Assembly (NCBI GenBank): GCA_022495995.1
Contig: JAFEMH010000745.1
Location: 157,001-221,000 of the forward strand
Reading direction: 5' to 3'
DNA length: 64,000 bases
DNA from: Adenophora triphylla var. japonica
Taxonomy: Eukaryota > Streptophyta > Magnoliopsida > Asterales > Campanulaceae
Position numbers and translations under genes: made by a program. Shown piece by piece: positions 55,901-64,000 of this stretch (position 1 is the stretch's first letter; each line of letters starts with the position of its first letter). The notes under the pieces are model-generated. The model worked only from the letters and a program-made list of their open reading frames with translations, was not told the origin of the DNA and made no database searches.

Positions 55901-58900
55901 CGAACTTTGACCATAATTTATGAAAACTTAATTATCCCTTTGCGATTCTAAAAATTGTTATTGATTCACCATTAGGATTACTAACAATCATAATTTTTAG
56001 AATTGCATAAGAATAATTAAGTTTTCATAAAATTATGGTCAAAGTTTGATTGAGTTGACCATGAAAGTTAAAGCGGGATGAACTTTCCGGGACGGAGGGA
56101 GTATGTGCTATGATAGATTCATGACTGGTCATCCATGTCATGTAATAATATGTTGCGTTTGGAATGTTGCCCTTCCCAGCAATCCAAATACAAGGACCTT
56201 GCAGGCTGTGATTTAAGTCTTTTGAATGCTTTGGTTTGAGGCAAGCTGCAGAGATCCATTACTAAGCATGGTTCTAAACTTGTAGAAAAACTAATTTAAC
56301 TTATAAAAAAGATGTTGAGTCTAGACATTCATTCTTTCAATATCAGGCATCAACTTCTTATGATAGGAAGTGGGAACATCTCTATTCAAATTTTGGAAAA
56401 GAAAGTTTTTCGTTGAAGTTGAATCTTAATAATCAACTTCTCTTCATATTGCTACAAGGTTGTAGCCTGGTGGTAGGCACTCCTCACTTGAGACCAAAGG
56501 TCTCGAGTTCGAGTCATCAATGGGGGGAATATGGGAACATATGTTGATCCTCTTAAAATTAGGGAAAAAAAAAAAAAGAGTGCAGATTCTTGTGAAACTC
56601 TTCCCTTTCGTAACATCTGGAGACCTAGATTACCTGGTGTATTTCTCTTTTGGTCATCTCTTCTAAATTTTAAAGTAACACGGCATAACAAGACAACCCT
56701 GAATACCTGGCATTGCAGTGTTTTTGACTCATTTTCGAAAAGTATTTTCCAAAATGTGAGTAAAAAAAGTATTGCCCTAAATAACCAAATTTGTAAAAAA
56801 ACGCAGTTAGCAACCGCGTTTTTAAGGCTTCCTCAACTTAAAATGCAGTTGTCAACCTCGTTACTTAAAAAACACGCAGTTGTCAACCCCATTACTTAAA
56901 AAAAAATGCAGTTGGCAACTGCGTTTTTTTTAGGTAATTTAGAAATCGCGGTTGCCAAATGCGTTTCTTCCAAGCTTGGTTATTTTGGGCAATACTTTTT
57001 AAAGTAATGACATTTTGGAAAAACTTTCAAAGAAGTGTTATTTTGGTTTTGCTGGGCCTCATGTATGTTCTTTTGCCACTGGAAAATGGAGAGGCTGTTT
57101 TTGTTGATCAAATAGTGAGCTCCATGTCGTGACAACACATCCTCACTTGCCCTATCAGAACCTAGGTATAAGAAAGAAAATAAAAATAGTGACTTTACTA
57201 AATTTGATGGGCCAAAACCTCATGTAAGAACAGTATTTCTGGGCACGAATTTTGATGAGTTTTTAATATCACGCTACTCCATAGAATGCCGTGCCATTAT
57301 AGTAATACAAGAGCAGGTTTATGCATGAAGCGTTTAGTATTGAATATCGGTATATGATGTATACACAGCGGAATAATTTAAAGAGACTCGCTTAACGAAT
57401 CTCTAATGAGACTTTCAAGGGAAATCTCAAAACCTATAACAACTCACCACCCTTGGAATCCACCAAAAGGATATGGAATTGGAAGTAATGTTCGCCACTA
57501 ATCGGAATCCACCGAATAGATAAGAACCATTAAAAAAACACAACCCAAAGTTAAACTTTAACTTAGATTAATAACCGAAAAGGGACAGTAATTGCAAAGC
57601 AATAATTTGATTATATTAAACTTGATCTATCTTTACAATAAACGGATTGAAGTATTTATAAACCTATAAATGTTTGAAGAGACACAAATATGAATCAGCA
57701 CCAATAAACAACAGACATGACTTTTACAAACAAACACCAGTTCACGAACAGACACCAGCGCCGCCTTCGGGAACCTCGGTCGAGGCACTGAGCCGCCGGC
57801 CGAGCAACCGCTCCCTTGCCAGGCACTTTCTGCCTCGCCCGAGCAAAGCCATTTTGAAAACCCAAGTTTACGCCTTTGTTCCCCTCGGCAGAGCGCGAAC
57901 CTGCTCGGCCGAGCACCCTTGCTTCAGGCTTGTGTGGCTTTGTAACACCCAAATCGTTATGAGCCATGCCATCTTGATCCCCAAGTCGTTCAGCCGCAAC
58001 ACGATCTACATCATGCGCCCCCTCTTGAAAAGGATTCGTCCCCGAATCCATGTTATCATAAAGAAGTCTATCTGGGTAGAAAATAACCAGAAACAATCGC
58101 TCATAGAACAAAAGGATCATCACCAAGTAACCCATTGCGATGAGTATCAAAAGATGCCGCTTGTCGGCATGTCCCAATAATCCACAATCCTTCCTTGTGA
58201 TTTGGATTGACAAAATAAAACTGCCGTAAATTAGAACCCCAAAGTGCATGTATGTGATTAAGGATTGCCTTTCGATTCAAATATTTCAAGGGCTCGTGAT
58301 CCGGATGGAGGACGAACTCACGAACCATAAAAACCGTAGTATCACTATCAATGACCTTCCCTTTAGTTTGAAAGATGTGGGGATGTTTCGGATCGTCATC
58401 TTCACAAGGGGTTGTCAACAAAAGTCGTCGTACCACAAGAGACTCATGGTCATTTTGCACGTCCATCTCCGCATTAAGATTTATCACATGGTCTTCATCA
58501 TCTACTTCGTCATTTCGGTCTACCATGTTGACTCCTCGTCTCATAGGGCATTGACTAGCCATGTGCCCCTGTTGTAAATACCTAAAACACTTATCACTAA
58601 AAGTTTTAGCGTAAGGGTTCTGATTTTGATTAGTCGTGTTGGTGTTACGTCTAACCGGGCGATTCTGAACATCAGTGTGGGCCGCCTGCTGCCCTTCATT
58701 TTGACATGTTTCCACAACCTGTGCATTCTCCGAACCCGTCACCGTACTAGACTCAGTTTCTGGATTCTTAGAACTCGAAGAAGGTGTTGTAGAAAAATTC
58801 CTGTATGACTGTTGCCTCTCGACCTTCTTGGCACGAGTAATAACTTCACTCACAGATCGGCTAGCAAATAATTCCACCTGAGTCTTAATGCCGACTCTTA

Positions 58901-61900
58901 GACCACTAATGAATCTTGCAACTTCTTGCGATTCTGATTCATCCAAATCTGCCCGTGCTGATTGGGCATAAAAATCGTGGGCATAATCTTCAACCGAACG
59001 AGCGCCCTGTTTTAGGTCCAAAAAGGCCTGATATGTCACTTGTTCATAATCATCCGACAAAAAGTGAGATTGTAATTCCCTCTTCATCCTAGCTCAAGAA
59101 CGAATAGGTGCTTTATTTTTACGATGTCGCTTCTTACATAATTGTTCCCACCATGCCGATGCTCCGTCACGTAGTTTATATGCTACGTAAGGCACCTTTC
59201 TATCATCTTCAACCTGCATCAAGTCGAAGAATTTCTCAACCTCTGCAAACCAATCCACGAACTCATTCATCTTCAAATTTCCAGAAAAAGATGGAATATC
59301 CGCCCTAATTTTAGGACGTTGATCGTACCGAGGTGCTTCTATGTTCTCTTCTTCTTCTTGATCAGAATCTTCTTCAGCAACCGGTCCATCATGGTGGACA
59401 TTATTTCCTCGACGATTTGCCCGATTCTGTGGGTTGACGTCCACCTACTCGCATCTGAACTAATGCTGCAAGCAGTTCTGCATGTTGACGATCGCTACGT
59501 TCTCTGGCCGCTTGTTCTTGCTGTGCCATACGTTCTAGAATAGCTGCGATGTCACCGTTGTTTCCTCCATTGTTTGCCATCTTCTCGTCGGAGAACCCCA
59601 AAGATTGTCCGATTTCTGATACCAAATGATGTATACGCAGCGGAATAATTTAAAGAGACTCGCTTAACGAATCTCTAATGAGACTTTCAAGGGAAATCTC
59701 AAAACCTATAACAACTCACCACCCTTGGAATCCACCAAAAGGATATGAAATTGGAAGTAATGTTCGCCACTAATCGGAATCCACCGAATAGATAAGAACC
59801 ATTAAAAAGTCACAACCCAAAGTTAAACTTTAACTTAGATTAATAACCGAAAAGGGACAGTAATTGCAAAGCAATAATTTGATTATATTAAACTTGATCT
59901 ATCTTTACAATAAACGGATTGAAGTATTTATAAACCTATAAATGTTTGAAGAGACACAAATATGAATCAGCACCAATAAACAACAGACATGACTTTTACA
60001 AACAAACACCAGTTCACGAACAGACACCAGCACCCTTCAGGAACCCCTCGGCCGAGGCACTGAGCCAGCTCGGCCGAGCAACTGCTTCCCTTGCCCGAGC
60101 ACTTTCCTGCCTCGCCCGAGCAAAGCCATTTTGAAAACCCAAGTTTCTGCCTTTGTTCCCCTCGGCCGAGGCACCGAACCTGCTCGACCGAGCACTCTTG
60201 CTTCAGGCTTGTGTGGCTTTGTAACACCCGAATCGTTATGAGCCATGCCATCTTGATCCCCAAGTCGTTCAGCCGCAACACGATCTACATCAGTATACTA
60301 TTGTGACACCTTGATAGAGGTATTTCAAGTTTGGCTCGGAATTCCACCAAGTAGTGCTGGTGGCGCTAAAGCTATTCAAATAATTTGCTCAAATAGTAAC
60401 TTGGTCCACATTATCACTAACAAAAAGGTTAAGGAAGAATAATATGTGATAGAATACTTGTTTATGTTAGCTTAAAGTGCGGCTACTGTAATCAAAACAA
60501 GTTATGGCTTTTTGTTGAATCTCAATTTGAATGGAATTGTTGCCCTGCTGTTAGTTATTTCCTCTTTGTAGGGATGCTGGTGTTTCGGCTCTATGATATC
60601 TTTTAACTATATGGAAGTGTATCTGCTCACTTCTGCAAATTTTCTTTATTATCCTTGTAATTGTTATGTGTATATGTTTTTCTTTCTACAGGAGTTACAA
60701 AGAATTGATTTCAAAGTGCAGTACTCTAGGAAGAGGAGAGGCACGTTCTCTTCATAAACTTGAAAAGGCCAATGAAAAGATAGTAAAGCTGAAGGTAAGT
60801 TCTTGAACAGTCTTACGAGTTACTCCCTCCGTCCCGAAATGAATGTCTAAAAAATATTCAAATTTGCCACAATGCCAGGCAAGGATCCAGGAGTTGGAGA
60901 CAGCTATGGAGATGGAGGAAAATGAAGTTTTGAGAGCCTTAACAAGCAATAAAACTACTTCTACACTGAACAAACTGAAGGTTCTGGGATCTGATTCAAA
61001 GGTTTCAGCTCTCAACAAGTGTTCTATGGAAGATAAATTGAGGGAATCTTCTGTATTAAAGGAAGCCTTAGATGAAGCAGGAAGCACTCCTGACATGTTT
61101 TGCTCCAGGAAAACTAAAAGGTTAAAACACTCCAATGATGTCAGCACCAATAATAATGGCGATTATGACCAGAGCATACGACCCTATATTTCAATTGATG
61201 AGGAGATATCCGAGGCTTCTAAATTGCCAGACTTTTCTCGTTTTGATTCAATACCTCGAGCCATTGCAGATGCAGCTACCAAAGGTTGCTATTTTTCGAG
61301 ACCAGAAGAAGAGTCTCAGCGAAAAAATGTAGCCCAGCAGCATGAGTCAAGTAAAATCGATGGCGTTTTAGGTTCAAGGAATGCTTATAAGGGCCAGGCA
61401 CTTACTAGTTCAGAAGAGGATGTGACGGTAATTGAAAAGAGTAAACAAGATCGGCCCTTGCTTAACATCACTAAAGAAAATTCACCTGTCATTCCAATTC
61501 TTCGAGAAGGTATGCTTTCTCGTTTGCAATTTGTACGGGAATTTATGTGTTATTAGAAGATTCTTTTCTTCCCTTACCCCAAAAAAGTTATACCTAGTGT
61601 TGGACTCTCTAAATTACTACTCCCTCCGTCCCCATAAAGATAGTCCCACTTTTTTAGGAATTGATTTGATTAAATTTTGACTAGAGTTTTTATTCAAATG
61701 AAAGTCTAAAAAATGTTATTAGTAGTACTTATAATGGTGACCAATAACAAATATTAGAATTTCATTAGGATAATTAGCCGTTCCTACATCTTCACTTAAA
61801 GTTCAATCAAATGATCCTCTTAAAAGTGGGACTATATAAGGAACGGAGGGAATTTGATTATATAAATTGCATTTTATCACCTGACTAAGAAAAATGCGTG

Positions 61901-62153
61901 TTACCATTGTCATATGTTATGTTACTTATCTTTACACTACACCTGAAAAATACCAGGAGAAAGCTGTTTTTCCGGTGGGTTGCTAGGTCCTGATGGAACT
62001 AAATGGCACTTGGGGAAGTGGTGCAAGCGGAGCCATGGTAAAGGATTGACAACACAAGGATCAAGTGCAACAACTGGTGATTTGATTGCTGTTGGAGCTG
62101 ACGGTAGAGGGGGTACAATAAAAGTTCTCAAATCTCTTAATCAGTCATCAATG
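52923..62153 (+). CDS. TRAIP-like RING E3 ubiquitin ligase (3' end outside window)
   Basis: Eight exons by GT-AG sites with continuous frame: 52923-53041, 53955-54222, 55079-55180, 55294-55376, 55471-55587, 60692-60794, 60879-61509 and 61957-62153. The N-terminal RING starts CSICYEDL (residues about 12-19), continues CGHVFHELCIQQW across intron 1 and ends CPVCKQTC. A long coiled coil follows (ELRIEVKRLEGKVLGLTSTLERQQ through ELAALKL), then a polar linker and a conserved end block, GPDGTKWHLGKWCKR and IAVGADGRGGTIKVLKS. RING plus coiled coil plus this tail fits plant homologues of TRAIP, a nuclear ubiquitin ligase acting in replication stress. A final exon, where family members carry a PCNA-binding motif, is not in the window. 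Intron 5 is swollen to 5.1 kb by TEs, yet no exon is broken. Confidence 0.85.
53604..53779. mobile_element. Stowaway-like MITE in TRAIP intron 1
   Basis: It begins CTCTCCGGTCCCC and ends GAATGGAGGGAG, with TA on both sides (53602-53603, 53780-53781). The TIRs are degenerate. Confidence 0.65.
54223..55078 (+). other. TRAIP intron 2
   Basis: An 856-bp intron bounded by GT and AG (ttccccttag). I see no repeat or gene inside. Confidence 0.6.
55848..56101. mobile_element. Stowaway-type MITE, TSD TA, in TRAIP intron 5
   Basis: A 254-bp element beginning CTCCCTCCGTCCCGGAAAGT and ending ACTTTCCGGGACGGAGGGAG. Inverted pairing runs along most of its length (foldback), and TA lies at both edges. Confidence 0.9.
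56459..56577 (+). mobile_element. tRNA-derived SINE in TRAIP intron 5
   Basis: A box A-like TAGCCTGGTGG and a box B-like GAGTTCGAGTC lie about 35 bp apart. They are followed by an unrelated body and an A-rich tail (gggaaaaaaaaaaaaaga). This is a Pol III promoter layout without a tRNA fold. I found no clear target duplication. Confidence 0.65.
56712..57056. mobile_element. Foldback MITE in TRAIP intron 5
   Basis: The left (about 56720-56790: 'ttccaaaatgtgag...aagtattgccctaaataacca') and right (about 56976-57050) arms are inverted over about 75 bp. The centre repeats a 'gcagttg-caac-gcgtt' theme four to five times in alternating orientation, so it folds extensively. There is no coding capacity, and the superfamily is unassigned. 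Confidence 0.7.
57771..57913. repeat. CTCGGCCGAG palindromes in gypsy 3' LTR
   Basis: One exact copy (57904) and several decayed forms (ctcggtcgag, ccggccgagc, ctcgcccgag). The other LTR keeps three exact copies. Confidence 0.8.
58101..59580 (-). pseudogene. Gypsy gag fused by deletion to RNase H tail
   Basis: It starts at 59580 (MANNGGNNGDIAAILERMAQ). A frameshift near 59440 precedes gag core sequence (IPSFSGNLKMNEFVDWFAEVE, split by motif) and a TGA near 59094. MKRELQSHFLSDDYEQ and then KCFRYLQQGHMASQCPMRRG follow. The knuckle's second Cys is Tyr. After VVRRLLLTTP and DSDTTVF the frame jumps to REFVLHPDHEPLKYLNRK, the RNase H region that normally lies far downstream. The frame across this joint is open to 58101, so one deletion removed protease to RT. 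Confidence 0.8.
60047..60190. repeat. CTCGGCCGAG palindromes in gypsy 5' LTR
   Basis: Three exact copies (60047, 60069, 60161) and variants (ctcgcccgag, ctcgaccgag). On the element's strand they are about 120-245 bp into the LTR, in U3. Confidence 0.88.
60298..60691 (+). other. Remainder of TRAIP intron 5
   Basis: Unique AT-rich intron sequence up to the acceptor ttctttctacag. Nothing further is recognised. Confidence 0.6.
61620..61851. mobile_element. Stowaway-like MITE in TRAIP intron 7
   Basis: It begins CTCCCTCCGTCCCC after TA and ends GGAACGGAGGGA. The inner arms (agtcccact/agtgggact) are also inverted. Confidence 0.8.
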
Positions 62154-62287
62154 GTGGGTCTTCATTTATATTTCAACAGTACATGCAAAATATTTATATG
62201 TTCTCCAAACTACCTTTGTTGTACCTGAAAACTTCCTCGACATTTAAAATGTCTTTGAGCAAGTTATTTAGTAAGAACATTTTCATA

Positions 62288-62530
62288 CTACCTCTGTCCC
62301 GGGAAGATAGTCCCACCTTTATAATTGTCTCTTTTAATGAACTTTGAGCAATCAATTTTGGTTAATTTAATTATTCTAATGAAAATCTAAAACTTGTTAT
62401 TGAACCATTATATATACGATCAATAACAATTTTTAGATTGTCGGTAATTACGTAAACCTAAATTATTGCTCAAAGTTACATTCAAATTGACAATAAAAAA
62501 GTGGGACTACGTTTTTGAGACGGAGGAAGA
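62288..62530. mobile_element. Stowaway-like MITE downstream of TRAIP exon 8
   Basis: The ends are CTACCTCTGTCCC and GAGACGGAGGAAG, with inner arms gatagtcccacc/gtgggactacg. It is more diverged than the copy at 55848. Confidence 0.7.
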
Positions 62531-62561
62531 ATTATTTTCCATACAAACCCTGATGCTTAAT

Positions 62562-62582
62562 ACTCCCTCCGTCCCACGTTAT
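62562..62582. mobile_element. MITE end cut by LTR insertion
   Basis: TACTCCCTCCGTCCCACGTT is a Stowaway terminus whose remainder is replaced at once by the LTR starting at 62583. The partner end lies beyond the window. Confidence 0.55.
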
Positions 62583-64000
62583 TGTGAACTGAACAGTATA
62601 AACCGAGATACGAATATGGGTTTGCTCAAGCTGGGCCTAATTAAATTGGGCCATGAATATTATCTAAATAATCAAGTATCAGGGCCGAGTAAGGTCTTCC
62701 TTATATGACGAGGAACGTTTATCTCAGCTTTATGTCAACATGTTTGGGCCGTTATGCAGCGAGAGACGAGGAAACTAAAGTTCTTACCTCGGCATTTCAC
62801 CACCATGACGAGGAAACAAAATCATTTACCTCGGCATATCTCCGTACCGGCCAATCTCCAAATGACGAGGAAGCAGAATCATTTACCTCGGTCTATTTGT
62901 TAAGGCCGAGGTAAAACATTTGTGTTCCTCGGCGTTCCGGTTAGCAGAACATACAATCCTTATACAACAAGGATTACACATTCATGATTCAATCCAGATT
63001 GTAATCAACTACACCAATCCAAGTCAAACAATGACTCCTTAACAGATGTAATTCTCTTAGGATTACATCTTATCTCTTTACAAGTTTATTTCAACATGGA
63101 TTCTATCAATCCATCCTTATAAATACAAGCCCCATGGCTCATTATTAGGTACGTCACTTTTTACATTGGGAAAACTCTGTCCATTTGTTTTCTCATATAC
63201 AAACCGTGAACTTACTCTCTCACGCCGAGGGCCTTTAGCGGATCCGCCCGCTTAGTTTACGTGTTTTCTCTTATTTTCGGACCTTGCAATCACCGGAGCA
63301 ATCATCGCTTGGATTTGGGGAACATTTTGACGATTTTGGCATCATCAATTGGTTCCATTCTTAGGAAATCGATTCAAACACCCTTTGTTTGTCTCTGAAA
63401 ACGCTCGCTAAAAGCCAATTTTCTTGCCGGAATTTTTCTTTCTGTGAACGGAATTTTTGGATCATTGAGACTCTGTTCTTGAAGGCTGCCGAATTTGCAA
63501 ACCTCAACCGGATTTTGCCCAGATTCCGTTTGGAGGCCTTTTAGCGTGAAGTTTCGAGATTGGCTTGAATCATACGTGTTAAAAAAAAAAAAAAATCACA
63601 ATTAGTTATTTGTTTGTGGTCAAAATTTGCCCTAATTTTGGCCATAAATTTGGTTCTATTGAAATTGTGTTTTTGGAAAATTTACACTCGTAATTTCTTT
63701 GTTGGCTTACAATGGACGGACGGTTTACAAGTGTTACGGTGAGACCCAACCCAGTGAATGGGGCGAACACAGGAGGCGAGGCTGCTCCTCCTCCTCTTCT
63801 ACCTCGGCCAGATGCCCCTCCTCCCCTCTCCACGACCCTTCGTTCCAAGGGTCGGGTGAATGCTTAGGAGAAGGCGGCGAGCTTCCTCGTCCCACTCGTG
63901 CTCGTGGAAAGCAAGTGGGAAGGAAGAAAACAAAGAATGCCGACGCCGGCCTGGAGGAAGTCAACCCGTTGATCGACGCTCTTTGTTGCATAAGCAAATG
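62583..64000 (+). mobile_element. 5' end of an LTR retrotransposon in a TRAIP intron
   Basis: An LTR of about 765 bp (TGTGAACTG to GGCATCATCA, 62583-63347) has TATAAATA at about 63118. It is followed by 'attggttccattcttagg', in the position of a primer-binding site, a leader, and a short gag-like ORF. The LTR contains three near-tandem units with 'gacgaggaa...tttacctcgg'. The 3' LTR is outside the window, so the ends and superfamily (probably Ty3-gypsy) are provisional. Confidence 0.65.
63712..63867 (+). pseudogene. Short gag N-terminus-like ORF
   Basis: ATG at 63712 opens MDGRFTSVTVRPNPVNGANT, then a Pro-rich stretch and SKGRVNA before TAG at 63867. The position, about 365 bp after the LTR, suits the start of gag, but there is no diagnostic domain before the stop. 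The sequence continues GC-rich to the window's end in another frame. Confidence 0.35.

Larger units (their letters stand above)
57355..60292 (-). mobile_element. Internally deleted Ty3-gypsy element, TSD GTATA
   Basis: LTRs lie at 57355-58013 and 59627-60292 (659 and 666 bp), TGATGTA...TACATCA in plus view. Both flanks read gtata (57350-57354, 60293-60297). On the minus strand TGGTATCAGA follows the 5' LTR, an initiator-Met-type primer site. The interior (1.6 kb) keeps gag and a short RNase H tail; protease, most of RT and integrase are gone. Confidence 0.93.

Noticed and set aside
56459..56530. tRNA gene on the plus strand
   Set aside because: A and B boxes are present, but acceptor and anticodon stems do not pair and an A-rich tail follows; a SINE is the better call.
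57674..58180. 168-codon plus-strand ORF in the gypsy LTR
   Set aside because: It overlaps the LTR and is antisense to gag; composition follows the GC-rich palindromes. No domain.
60824..60842. Stowaway MITE at 60824
   Set aside because: Only one end (actccctccgtcccg) is present just before TRAIP exon 7; no partner terminus, so at most a fragment.

Overview
This is nuclear DNA from a flowering plant, most likely a eudicot. The evidence is AT-rich, intron-rich sequence, plant-type LTR retrotransposons, Stowaway-like MITEs ending in CTCCCTCCGTCCC, a PIF/Harbinger Myb-like family, a plant Helitron with RPA and Rep genes, and one spliced host gene. I cannot name the species. Nearly everything is transposable element (TE), much of it nested. 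Most exact ends below come from target-site duplications (TSDs) or from paralogous empty sites inside the window.

Layout. 1-4168: two opposed fragments of Tat-lineage Ty3-gypsy elements. 5348-14960: a near-complete but decayed Tat element on the minus strand (gag, protease, RT-RNase H, second RNase H, integrase). It carries an antisense spliced ORF with a 'putative gypsy-type transposon' domain between pol and the 3' LTR. 14983-23388 and 43052-44936: a tandem array of PIF/Harbinger ORF1-like (Myb/NAM-associated) units, holding a solo Tat LTR and a hAT MITE. 23389-43051: a 19.66-kb Helitron inserted in the fourth complete array unit. It carries an RPA-like gene (split by a Ty1-copia element, 25946-32535) and a Rep gene (cut off by a hAT element, 37811-41549). 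44937-50180: intergenic sequence with minisatellites, a long-TIR Mutator-like element, a Harbinger MITE beside its own paralogous empty site, and a foldback element. 50280-62153+: a TRAIP-like RING E3 ligase gene, the only clear host gene. A TR-GAG-like copia element sits in its 5' leader, and its introns hold MITEs, a SINE, a foldback element and an internally deleted gypsy element. 62583-64000: the 5' end of another LTR element in a later TRAIP intron.

Almost all TE coding regions are broken by stops or frameshifts. TRAIP is open through all eight visible exons, but its 3' end lies beyond the window.

The most unusual signal is the palindrome CTCGGCCGAG. I count about 22 exact copies, all inside elements of three unrelated superfamilies: U3 of a copia LTR, U3 of a gypsy LTR, and both subterminal regions of a hAT element. 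No feature class explains it.
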